From assembly GCA_023384675.1 (NCBI GenBank), contig JAHDVK010000005.1, positions 1 through 64,000 of the forward strand: DNA of 64,000 nt. Reading direction: 5' to 3'. The notes below the pieces were generated by a model. It saw only the letters and a list, made by a program, of their open reading frames with translations. It made no database searches and was not told the origin of the DNA. Positions 40,359 through 49,600 of this stretch are shown one piece after another (position 1 is the stretch's first letter; the number at the start of each line of letters is the position of its first letter). Position numbers and translations under genes: made by a program. The DNA comes from Bryobacteraceae bacterium (GTDB taxonomy: Bacteria; Acidobacteriota; Terriglobia; Bryobacterales; Bryobacteraceae).

Positions 40359-41378
40359 ATGACGGCGGTCTTCATCACCGGCGGCGCGGGGTTCATTGGT
40401 TCCAACCTCGCCGCGCGCCTGCTCAACAAGGGCTTCGAGGTCAGAATCCTCGACGACCTGTCACGGCCGGGCTCGGAGCGGAACCTCAACTGGCTCCGGA
40501 CGCTCGGCGGGAATTTGCGGTTCGAACAGGCGGACATCAACGACACGGATGTGCTATCCGGACTGGCGCTCGGCGCGGCGCGGGTTTACCACCTCGCCGG
40601 GCAAGTGGCGGTCACTGCATCCGTGGCGGACCCTGTGGGGGATTTCCGCGCCAATGCGCAAGGAACACTCAGTCTGCTGGAGGCGGTCCGGGCACAGGCG
40701 CCCGGCGCCGTGTTCCTTTACGCAAGCTCCAACAAGGTCTATGGCTCACTGGCGGCGGCGCGCGTGGAGCTGCACGAAGGGCGCTACCGGCTGGCGGAAT
40801 ACCCGCTGGGCATCCCGGAGACATTTCCGCTCGATTTCCACTCGCCTTACGGCTGTTCGAAGGGAGCAGGCGACCAGTACGTCCGCGACTATCACCGCAT
40901 ATACGGGCTGCGCACGATCGTCTTCCGCCAAAGTTGCGTTTACGGACCACGGCAGTTCGGAGTGTCCGATCAGGGCTGGCTCGCCTGGTTCGTCATGGCG
41001 GCGCTGCGCGGCGAACCGGTGCAGATCTGCGGCGACGGGCGGCAGGTTCGGGACGTTCTTTACATCGACGATCTGCTGGATGCGTACGACACCGCTGCTG
41101 CCCGGGCGGACAGGTGCGCAGGCGAAGTATTCAACGTGGGCGGAGGACCCGCGCACACGCTGGCGATCTGGGAGGATGTCGCGCCGATGCTCGAGGGCCT
41201 GGCGGGACGCCGCCCGGAAGCTCGCTTCACCGCCTGGCGCCCGGGCGACCAGCGAATATACGTGAGCGACACACGCAAGATTCAGGCCGCATTGGACTGG
41301 CGGCCCCGGGTGTCCGCCGCCGAAGGGCTGGCGCGGATGGCCGCCTGGGTGCGGGAAGTGCTGGCGGCAGGGGCTTGA
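40359..41378 (+). CDS. NAD-dependent sugar epimerase (CDP-paratose 2-epimerase-like)
   Basis: An extended SDR enzyme of 339 residues. TGGAGFIGSNLAARLL is the NAD-binding motif, and LDDLSRPGSERNLNWLR, ASSNKVYGSL and LDFHSPYGCSKGAGDQYV match CDP-tyvelose/paratose 2-epimerases. The catalytic Tyr-x-x-x-Lys is YGCSK. It acts on an NDP-sugar for a surface glycan. The ATG at 40359 is 41 bases after the methyltransferase stop. Confidence 0.8.
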   Translation: MTAVFITGGAGFIGSNLAARLLNKGFEVRILDDLSRPGSERNLNWLRTLGGNLRFEQADINDTDVLSGLALGAARVYHLAGQVAVTASVADPVGDFRANAQGTLSLLEAVRAQAPGAVFLYASSNKVYGSLAAARVELHEGRYRLAEYPLGIPETFPLDFHSPYGCSKGAGDQYVRDYHRIYGLRTIVFRQSCVYGPRQFGVSDQGWLAWFVMAALRGEPVQICGDGRQVRDVLYIDDLLDAYDTAAARADRCAGEVFNVGGGPAHTLAIWEDVAPMLEGLAGRRPEARFTAWRPGDQRIYVSDTRKIQAALDWRPRVSAAEGLARMAAWVREVLAAGA

Positions 41379-41381
41379 GGC

Positions 41382-42524
41382 GTGCGTTTACTCTGCCCGA
41401 TGACCTATTACCGGCCTTATGTCAGCGGGCCCATCGTCTACATGGAGCGCCTGGCAGGCGAGCTGACGAGGCGCGGCCACGAGGTGACGTTTCTGGCCTC
41501 GCGCCACGATGCATCGCAACCGCTTGAAGAGATGCGCAACGGCATCCGCGTCGTCCGTGTGCCGGTGGCCGCTCGCGTGTCAAAGGGCGTCCTGATGCCG
41601 GGACTCCCGCGCACCGCCTGGCGGCTGATCCGCGACAACGATGCGGTGCTCATCCAATCGCCACAGTTCGACGCCCCGCTGCTGGCGCTGCTGGCGAAGC
41701 TGGCGGGCAAACCAAGCGTGATCACCTACCACTGTGACATCCAGTTGCCGCCGGGCGCGTGGAACCGCACAGTGAATTGGACCATTGACGCCGCGACGCG
41801 CATCGCCGCCCGGCTCTGTACGCGGATCGCCGCCTATACGCGGGACTACGCGGACTTTAGCCCTGTCCTGCGCCGCTGGGCAGCCAAGGTCGAGGTGATT
41901 CCGCCGCCGGTGGAAATGCCGCAGCCCGGCTCGCGGGCGGTTGAGCAGTTGCGCGCCCGGCACGGTCTGGCCGGCACAAAGGTGATCGGAATTTGCGGCC
42001 GAATGGCGGCCGAAAAAGGCTTCGAGTACCTTTTGCGCGCGCTTCCTCTGCTGGAACGCGAGTTCCCGGACGTTCGCGTCCTTCACGCCGGCGAGACCCG
42101 CGAGGTGATCGGCGAGGAAGTGTACCGCCAGCGCCTGGAACCGCTGCTGGCGGAGCGGCAGGGCCGATGGATTCCGCTCGGCGTGCTGGGAGATGAAGCA
42201 CTGGCGGCGTTCTTTGCGGCGTGCGACGTCACCGTGCTGCCCAGCCTGAACCGGACCGAAAGCTTCGGTTTGGTGCAGGTGGAGTCCATGCTCTGCGGCA
42301 CCCCGGTCGTGGCCTCGGAAATGCCCGGCGTGCGCGTACCCACACGAACGACAGGCATGGGCATGACCGCGCCGCCGGGCGACGCCGAGGCGCTGGCGCA
42401 ATCCCTGGCCACCGTGCTCCGGGAACCCGAACGCTACCGGCAACCACGCGAGCGGATTGCCGGACTATATTCCTCCGCCCGCACGGCTGATGGGTACGAA
42501 GCCCTGCTCGCGTCGCTGTTATGA
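41382..42524 (+). CDS. Glycosyltransferase family 4
   Basis: A retaining GT-B glycosyltransferase of 380 residues. The N-terminal domain has RLLCPMTYYRPYVSGPIVYMERLAGELTRRGHEV, and the C-terminal GT4 signature reads ICGRMAAEKGFEYLLRALP, then LPSLNRTESFGLVQVESMLCGTPVV with the catalytic E-x7-E. It probably transfers a sugar to a lipid-linked glycan. The start is a GTG at 41382, and its 3' end overlaps the convergent FAD-enzyme gene by 6 bases. Confidence 0.88.
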   Translation: MRLLCPMTYYRPYVSGPIVYMERLAGELTRRGHEVTFLASRHDASQPLEEMRNGIRVVRVPVAARVSKGVLMPGLPRTAWRLIRDNDAVLIQSPQFDAPLLALLAKLAGKPSVITYHCDIQLPPGAWNRTVNWTIDAATRIAARLCTRIAAYTRDYADFSPVLRRWAAKVEVIPPPVEMPQPGSRAVEQLRARHGLAGTKVIGICGRMAAEKGFEYLLRALPLLEREFPDVRVLHAGETREVIGEEVYRQRLEPLLAERQGRWIPLGVLGDEALAAFFAACDVTVLPSLNRTESFGLVQVESMLCGTPVVASEMPGVRVPTRTTGMGMTAPPGDAEALAQSLATVLREPERYRQPRERIAGLYSSARTADGYEALLASLL

Positions 42525-43892
42525 TCTGGAGCCATTGACAGCGCCGGGACACGGAAGCGTCACTTCCGGTTCTCCAAGCAGCAGATGGCTGACCGCCTCG
42601 ACGCCCTGCATGAACGTGTGGTCCTGGTTCGATACTTCGTATTTCCACGCGCCAAACCGGCCCCGCGAATAGACGCCCGCCCGCTCAAGCGCTGGCAGCA
42701 CCTCCCCAAGCGCGGCGTCCCGCTCCAGGCTGGGGACTGGGTAGCCGTATGGCGCGCGGTAATGCCATCGCGCAACGATCGAGTCAGAATCCTGCAGCAG
42801 CCCGGCATTGCGCAAGCCCTCCACGGCGGCGGCGGCTGGGTCGGCCGCGGCGGGACGGTAGGGCGACTCCGCGGTCTCGCACAGCAGGGACCAGTATTCG
42901 CCATCCCGAGGCACATTGTGGGGCGAATAATTGCTAAGAACCGTGACGCGATAGAAGGGACAGTTCGGCTCTGGGAAGTAAAGCCAGTTCTTGCCCGCAA
43001 TTGCCGGATTGGGCGCGCCCTGTAAACCGATTCCCACAGCGTGCGTTGCCGTGTGCAGCAGCCGCCCCTCGACGGCGCCGGCCAACTCCCGCCGGCGCGC
43101 GATCCGCAGCAGCACCGGCAGAGGAATGGTGGAAATCAGGCAATCGAAACCGTGCGCCCTGCCGTCCGAAGTCAACACGATGCGGCGGTCCAGATCAACG
43201 TGCGTGGCAGCGGCATTGAAGTGGATCCGCTCCGGCGGCAGCGCGCCGGCGCACGCCCGCCACAACGCGCCAGTCCCACCGCGCAACGGATAGCGGAATA
43301 CGGAGTTCGGACCCCAGCCCGCATCTTCCCGGCGGTGGACGACGTTCGCGAGCACGCGCTCGAAATCCACCGTGGCGACGCGCTCGCCCACCCAGGAGGC
43401 CGACAACTGGTCAAGCGGATGCGCCCAGATCTTCAGGTTGTAGGGGCGGAGGAACAACTCCGCGATACCTTCGCCGAACCCGGCTTCGATCCATTCATCG
43501 AAGTGAGCGGCAGGGGCGGCAGGCCGGCCTTTCAGGCGCAGCAAGCCGAGCAGGCAACGCAGCGTCTCCTCGGGCGCCAGAAGCCCGATATTGTTCTGGA
43601 ACGGGTACGGCACGAAACGGCCGCGGATCCATACATAGGACTGGCGCTGGTGGCGCAGCCAGCCATCGGCAGGGATCACCCCGTCCAGGAAGGCGTCAAA
43701 GTAGGCGTAGTGGGAGAAATTGATGTGGCCGCCGATGTCCCAGGTGAAGCCCGCCTCATCGGTAAAGGATGAAGCGAGACCGCCGGCGTGGGGTGCGGCT
43801 TCGAGCAGAAGCCAATCGGCCGTACCGAGTTCATTGAGACGCCAGGCGGCGCCAAGCCCCGCGGGACCCGCGCCCAGGATCACAATCTTCAC
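42519..43892 (-). CDS. FAD-dependent amine-oxidase/UDP-galactopyranose-mutase-like oxidoreductase
   Basis: A 457-residue flavoprotein. The N terminus KIVILGAGPAGLGAAWRLNE is a Rossmann FAD-binding motif, followed by GGLASSFTDEAGFTWDIGGH. This pattern appears in UDP-galactopyranose mutases and protoporphyrinogen-oxidase-like proteins of glycan operons. The C-terminal WHYRAPYGYPVPSLERD and GRFGAWKYEVSNQDHTFMQG close the FAD site. The partners (GT2, GT4, epimerase) suggest a role in sugar-ring conversion or lipid-carrier oxidation. It overlaps the GT2 gene by ATGA and the GT4 gene tail-to-tail. Confidence 0.78.
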   Translation of the reverse strand: MKIVILGAGPAGLGAAWRLNELGTADWLLLEAAPHAGGLASSFTDEAGFTWDIGGHINFSHYAYFDAFLDGVIPADGWLRHQRQSYVWIRGRFVPYPFQNNIGLLAPEETLRCLLGLLRLKGRPAAPAAHFDEWIEAGFGEGIAELFLRPYNLKIWAHPLDQLSASWVGERVATVDFERVLANVVHRREDAGWGPNSVFRYPLRGGTGALWRACAGALPPERIHFNAAATHVDLDRRIVLTSDGRAHGFDCLISTIPLPVLLRIARRRELAGAVEGRLLHTATHAVGIGLQGAPNPAIAGKNWLYFPEPNCPFYRVTVLSNYSPHNVPRDGEYWSLLCETAESPYRPAAADPAAAAVEGLRNAGLLQDSDSIVARWHYRAPYGYPVPSLERDAALGEVLPALERAGVYSRGRFGAWKYEVSNQDHTFMQGVEAVSHLLLGEPEVTLPCPGAVNGSRS

Positions 43893-44590
43893 CGGCGCAG
43901 CCTCCCGGCGTCTGAAAGCATGCGCCAGCCCATGCCGGCGATGCGGCGAAGATCGATGCTGTTCCGGCCGCCGGCCCGCGGGCGGAAGTGAATCGGGACG
44001 AAAGCCCAGCGCGGCTCAATCTGACGCAAGACTACGGAAAGTGCGATGTTCTGCAAGTCAAAATCGGGCGGCACGCGTTCGAGCGCCCGCGCCAGCGCAT
44101 TCCTCTTGATCAGGCGGTAAGGCACGTTCGCATCGCGGACCCGCACGCCCGTCCGGAACGAAACAAGGGCTGTGCAGAGGCTGGAGATGGCTCCGCGATG
44201 CCAGCCGTCGCCGCGGCGGCGCCGGTCGCCGAAGACGCAGACAGCCTCCTCCCGGCGTCGCCAGAATTCGCCGAGATAGGCTGGGTCGCACTGGCCATCG
44301 GAATCGATCTGCAGCACCCACTCCGCCCCCGCTGCGAGAGCGCACTCATAGCCGCGCCGGCAGGCGGCTCCGTGTCCCGCGTTCGCCTGCCGGATCGTGC
44401 GAATGTGGCAGGGATCTTCCTCCAAAAGCCGCCGGAGAATCTCCGGGCTGGCATCGGTGGAGCCGTCGTCGATGAACCAGACTGCGAATGGCGCGCCGAT
44501 CGCCCGCAAGGCAGGCAGCCATTCGGCGGCAAGCGCGGCCAGATTCGCCTCCTCGTTGTAGACGGGGATCACGGCGGCAAGCGCGATCAT
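43889..44590 (-). CDS. Glycosyltransferase family 2 (dolichyl-phosphate mannose synthase-like)
   Basis: A 233-residue GT-A enzyme. AVIPVYNEEANLAALAAEW, VWFIDDGSTDAS and GAEWVLQIDSDGQCDPAYL show the nucleotide-sugar and DxD-type metal motif, and RGDGWHRGAISSLCTALV resembles the acceptor region of polyprenyl-phosphate glycosyltransferases. There is no membrane anchor at the C terminus. The ATG at 44590 overlaps the stop of the preceding gene (ATGA), so the longer frame from 44605 is not needed. Confidence 0.85.
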   Translation of the reverse strand: MIALAAVIPVYNEEANLAALAAEWLPALRAIGAPFAVWFIDDGSTDASPEILRRLLEEDPCHIRTIRQANAGHGAACRRGYECALAAGAEWVLQIDSDGQCDPAYLGEFWRRREEAVCVFGDRRRRGDGWHRGAISSLCTALVSFRTGVRVRDANVPYRLIKRNALARALERVPPDFDLQNIALSVVLRQIEPRWAFVPIHFRPRAGGRNSIDLRRIAGMGWRMLSDAGRLRR

Positions 44591-46545
44591 CGCATGCGGC
44601 TCCACATCCCGACTCGAAAGTCGCCAACCACATAGTATTCGCGCCAGTAGTACCGCCCGGAGATCTCCTGCTGAATGCGGTCCCAGGCGCCCTCAACGCG
44701 GTCATTGTCGCCTTTCAGCCAGAGCACGTGCTCGATGGAATTCATGAGGAGCCACTGCGCGGAGTGCGGCAATTCGCCGCGGTAGAAGGCCTTCACTTCC
44801 GCTTCGCGCAGATCGATGTCGGCGCGCCGCCCGCGCCAAAGTTTCTCATGCTCGGGCCAGCCGAGATATGCCCGGTGGCCGGCGAACATCGCCAGGGCCG
44901 GCGCATAGGTGAAGGCGCCGGCGTCGATGCGCTGCAGGACCGTCGTACGGGGCTGCGCACGGAGAAACTCGAGGATGGGCTTCTCAATGGCATCGCTCCG
45001 GATCCAGGCGTCGCCGGAGAGCCTGCCGAGCGCCGTCTTCGGCGTGCCGGCGAAATGCAGGGCCAGGTTGGCCGAATAGGACAGCAGCAGAACGAAGGCG
45101 GCGATCGTCATGCCGCGGCACCACCGGGATCGCGCGGCCAGATTCATGCTGCCGAGACTGACGGTGACGCCGGCCATGATCCAGGGCCACCATTTCAACG
45201 TGCTGTTAAAGCGGTTGAACTTGCCGCTGTAAATGTCGTCCACATAGACGAGCTCGGAGAACGCCAGCAGCGCCACCCAAAGCGCCAGAAGCCACCAACT
45301 GCGGCGGGCGCCGCTAAACAAGTGCGCGAGGAGGATGAGCAGAAAAGGCGCAAACAGGATCAAGCCGAGCAGCGCGGGCGTGTGCTCCTCAGCTGGCACC
45401 AGCCGGAATGCCGTGCGGTAGTCGAGCGCGCGAGCGGCGAAATGACGCAGGAACGGCGAGACGAGCACCGCCGCAGCGGCGAGCCCTCCAACCAGCATGG
45501 TCCAACAGACCGGCCGGCGCTTCAGCACGCGCCAGCCGATGAAGGCGGCGGCAAGCAACACCTGCAGTGGAAGCGACCAGGCGTTCGCCACCGCGGTGAG
45601 CGGCAGCGTGGCCCCGAGCACGGCATAGGCCGCCTTGCTGCCCGCCTGCGCCTCGAGGGAGGCAATGGCCAGCAGCGCAAGAGCCAGCAGCAGAAAACCG
45701 CTCAACGGAGGGTGGTGGTCGCCGAGAAAGACGAGATATGAAAAGGTTTCGGCGGGGAGTTCGACCGCTTCCTTCTCGGGAACTTCATTCACACGCACCA
45801 GCCAGCGGCCCAGGGGCTGGTTGGCCTCGGCGGGCGTTACGCTTCCCCCGATGAAACGCATGGAAGTATGCGGAGTGGGCTTGTGCTTCACCAGGTGCGC
45901 GATCGGAGAAGCGCCTGTGCCGCCCAATAGAAGCACAGTGGCTGCCGCCAAGGCGCACAGGCGGCTGGAAGTGAAATAGAATGCGGCGCCGGCCGCGGCC
46001 GTGGCCGTGAACGCAACAATTAACGCAACGGATACGTTGCAGGTGAAGCCAATTTCCCAATCCAGAATGCGGCCGGCCAGCGACGAGGCGTAATGCTGAA
46101 AGCTGTAATACACATCCGCGGGGAAGGGTGGCAGCCAGCCGTCCACCGGGGGCAGCCTGCCGCCCTCGAAGTAGTTGCGCAGGAAACCGAGACCTGTGAG
46201 CTTCTCAGAGGACGCGTCGATGTTGGGGAAGGCGAACCGCCACGCAAGAGCGTAGGCGAACGCGCCGTGAAAGGTGGCTTCGGTCATCCGGTTCGCCCAC
46301 AAAATCCGCCAATCGCGCCACAGCAGCCACGCCGCGGCCCCGGTGGTGAAGGGCCAGAGCCACGCAAGCGCCCCAAGTCCTACGAAGTGCTCGACGAAGA
46401 AGCCAACCAGCGCCACGCCCGCCGGCGCAGCCACACGCGCAAGCAGGTAATTGCCGGCCCAGCGGTTCGCAAGCAATCCAAGACCGGCCAGGTTGACCAG
46501 AAGGATCAGGAGCATCACTGCGAGCGAGGCGAGTTGCAGCAGCAT
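44587..46545 (-). CDS. DUF2298-like polytopic membrane protein (GT-C type)
   Basis: A 652-residue membrane protein with about 13 hydrophobic segments. It resembles the DUF2298 (YYY-domain) membrane protein seen as the second half of the divergent 1345-residue protein: PPFPADVYYSFQHYASSLAG parallels GGFINYYYFGFVPAAAL, and SYLVFLGDHHPPLSGFLLL parallels SFLYGDLHAHVLALPLSLL. The function of this family is unknown, but it occurs with GT-C mannosyltransferases. The C-terminal 130 residues are soluble. The gene starts 71 bases from the divergent GT39-type gene. Confidence 0.65.
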   Translation of the reverse strand: MLLQLASLAVMLLILLVNLAGLGLLANRWAGNYLLARVAAPAGVALVGFFVEHFVGLGALAWLWPFTTGAAAWLLWRDWRILWANRMTEATFHGAFAYALAWRFAFPNIDASSEKLTGLGFLRNYFEGGRLPPVDGWLPPFPADVYYSFQHYASSLAGRILDWEIGFTCNVSVALIVAFTATAAAGAAFYFTSSRLCALAAATVLLLGGTGASPIAHLVKHKPTPHTSMRFIGGSVTPAEANQPLGRWLVRVNEVPEKEAVELPAETFSYLVFLGDHHPPLSGFLLLALALLAIASLEAQAGSKAAYAVLGATLPLTAVANAWSLPLQVLLAAAFIGWRVLKRRPVCWTMLVGGLAAAAVLVSPFLRHFAARALDYRTAFRLVPAEEHTPALLGLILFAPFLLILLAHLFSGARRSWWLLALWVALLAFSELVYVDDIYSGKFNRFNSTLKWWPWIMAGVTVSLGSMNLAARSRWCRGMTIAAFVLLLSYSANLALHFAGTPKTALGRLSGDAWIRSDAIEKPILEFLRAQPRTTVLQRIDAGAFTYAPALAMFAGHRAYLGWPEHEKLWRGRRADIDLREAEVKAFYRGELPHSAQWLLMNSIEHVLWLKGDNDRVEGAWDRIQQEISGRYYWREYYVVGDFRVGMWSRMR

Positions 46546-46581
46546 GAGGGTGAAGTCCTCAATTGTATCCCTGGAGCGGTG

Positions 46582-46590
46582 TGCTATAAC
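46582..46590 (+). promoter_or_regulatory. Extended -10 promoter element for the GT39-RiPP operon
   Basis: TGC followed by TATAAC, with a weak TTGTAT at 46563-46568 (16-base spacing), 26 bases before the start codon of the GT39/DUF2298 gene. It is the only promoter candidate in the 71-base divergent gap. Confidence 0.35.
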
Positions 46591-46616
46591 ACTCCCGATG
46601 GCTGCTGACCGCTTGG

Positions 46617-49600
46617 ATGAAGCGCATGCATGAAGCTGGATTCCGCAAGCCGGCCATGCTTTGGCTCGCTCTCATCCTGCTGCTGGCCGCCGGCCTGCGT
46701 TCCTACGGCTTGAACTGGGACCAGAGCCAGCACCTCCACCCGGACGAGAGGTTCCTGACGATGGTGGCCGGAGCGGTGCGCTGGCCCGCCGGCATCGCCG
46801 AGTACATGGATGAGGCCCGTTCGCCGCTCAACCCGCGCAACACCGGCTTCGGCTTCTATGTCTACGGAATGCTGCCTGTCGCCCTGGTAAAAGCGCTGGC
46901 GGAGGCGACGGGGGCCGCCCACTACGACGGCATCACGCTGGTGGGGCGGGCAGCCAGCGCGGCGGCGGATTTGGGCACGGTGCTGCTCGTCTATCTGCTG
47001 GGGATCACGCTCTACCGCACGCGCCGCGTGGCCCTGCTGGGAGCGGCGTTCTACGCCCTCTCAGTGGCCGCCATCCAGCAGGCGCACTTCTTTGTCGTCG
47101 ATCCGTTCGCCAACTTCGCCGTGGCAGGCGCGCTCCTGCTGCTGGCGCGCTATCAGAGGCGCGGGCGGCTGCTTGAGCTCTGCGCTGCGGGCGCCTGCCT
47201 CGGCCTCGCCGCGGCCGCGAAGCTGTCCGTGGCCTCGTTCGCCGCCATCGCCTTGCTCGTTTGCCTCATCAGAGCGCGGAACCGGCGCGACGTCCCGTTC
47301 CGCCCCGCACTGGAATCGGAACTCTTCCGCGCCGGTCTGTTCGGACTCACGGCCTTCGCCATCTTCCGCTTCGCGGCGCCGGACGTCTTCGCTGGACCCG
47401 CTCCGTGGAATATCGTCCCTGCCCCGCGCTGGCTGGCGAACATGTCGGAGATCGGCCGGATGGTGTCGGGCGAAGCCGATGTGCCGCCGGGCCACCAGTG
47501 GGCCTCGCGCACGCCGTTCGTGTTTCCCTGGCTCAACATGGTGATCTGGGGCATGGGCGCGCCGCTGGGTCTCGCGGCCTGGGCGGGTTTTGGACTCGCT
47601 GCACGGCGTTTGCGGCGGCCCGCGGGTGCGCGCCACCTGATCCCGCTCGCCTGGACAGCCCTCGTGTTCCTGCAGCATGGCTCGCAGTGGGCCATGACGA
47701 TCCGCTATTTCCTGCCCGCATACGGCTGCCTGTGCCTGCTGGCCGCCTGGGCGCTGTTGCGCTGGCGCCCGCTGGCGCGCCGGCGTTGGATTGCCCGGGC
47801 CGTGGCGGGCGGCGCCGCGCTCTGGGCGCTGGCGTTCATCCAGATCTATGCGCAACCGCACAACCGCGTCGCGGCCAGCGACTGGATCTACGCGAACGTG
47901 CCGGCTGGCACGGCCCTCGCGAACGAACACTGGGACGACGCCCTGCCCCTGCGCATGCACGGCCACGATCCCTTCGGCGGCATGTACCAGGGTATTGAAT
48001 TGACCTGGTACCACGAGGACACGCCCGAGAAGTTCGCAACCGTCCTCGATTTTCTCGATCGCGCACAGTACGTCATCCTTTCCAGCAACCGGCTCTCGGA
48101 CTCCATTCCCCGGCTGCCGGCGCGCTACCCGATGACCAGCCGCTATTACCGGACGCTGCTCGATGGCTCGCTCGGATTCGAACTCGCGGCCGTGTTCGAC
48201 CACCGGCCCGGCTGGTTCGGCCTGCGCTGGCCCACCCATCTCGCCGAGGAAGCGTTCTCGGTCTACGACCACCCGCGCGTGCGGATCTTTCGTAAGTCGG
48301 CTCGCTATAGCCGCGCTCACGCCGAACGCCTGCTCGACATCGGCCGCTGGGACGAGGTCGTGCGGCAATCGGCCCGCGACGCTTCCCGCGCCCCCACGGC
48401 ATTCATGCTGCCGGAGCAACAATGGCAACGGGTCCGAAACGCGCCGGCGTGGCGCCAGATGTGGCAGGCGGGGGCGCCGGGCCGGGCGGCGCCGTGGCTG
48501 CCGTGGCTGGCATGGATGCTGTTGATGGGCGCCGTGGCGTGGCCGTTGCTTTTCGCGCTCACGCCTGGAATGCCGGACCGGGGTTATTCGCTTGCGCGGG
48601 TGTTCGGCCTGCTGATCACAAGCTGGCTCAGCTGGTGCGCCGCAGCATGGGGCTTGGTCCCCTTCGGCCCGTGGCCGCTGGTGGCGTCGTTGGCGCTGAC
48701 CGGGCTTGCTTCGGCCTGGGCGCTCCGGGGGCGTTGGGCGGAGTTGCGCCTCTTCGCGGCGAGAAACTGGAGACTGTTGCTTGCCGGCGAAGCGGTCTTC
48801 TTCCTTGCCTTCGCGTTCATGGCTGCGGTGCGCCTCTCCAACCCCGACCTCTGGCATCCCCACTTCGGCGGAGAAAAGCCGATGGATGTGGCATTCCTGA
48901 CGGCAACGGCGCGGTCTGAGTGGTTCCCGCCGCATCACCCCTGGTTCGCCGGCGGCTTCATCAACTACTATTACTTCGGCTTCGTGCCCGCGGCGGCATT
49001 GATGCGCCTCACCGGTCTGGCGCCCGAGATCGCTTACAACTTGGCGCTGCCCGCGTGGTACGCACTCGCCGCCAGCGCCGCCTACGGCGTGGCTCTCGCG
49101 CTGCTGCCCTCCCTCAGGCGGCGCGCCGCCTTTGCCGCGATCGCCCCGGCCACGGTTCTGCTTGCCGGCAATTTGAAGCAGGCCCAACTGCTGGCTTCGC
49201 GCCTGGCATCCATCGGCGCGGGAGGCGAACCTGGAAGCGGGCTGATGTGGATTGCGGACGTGTTGAAAGGCGCGGCGCGTTGGGTGAGTGGGCACGATTT
49301 GGGATTGGCGCCCTCGGAGGTGTATTTCCGGGCGTCGCGCGCGATTCCTCACGCTCCCGGCGAGGTGGCGCCGATCACCGAATTCCCCTTCTTCAGTTTC
49401 CTCTACGGCGACCTGCACGCCCACGTGCTGGCGCTTCCGCTCAGCCTGCTGTGCCTGGGGCTGATAGTGAACCTGTCGAGGCGGTTGTTGTCCGGCTGGA
49501 AGGGTTCGGTCCAATTCGGGCTTGTCGCGCTCGCGCTGGGCGGCGTGTGGGCCGCAAACACCTGGGAAGTCCCGGCGCTCGCGGCCGTGCTGGCGGCGGC

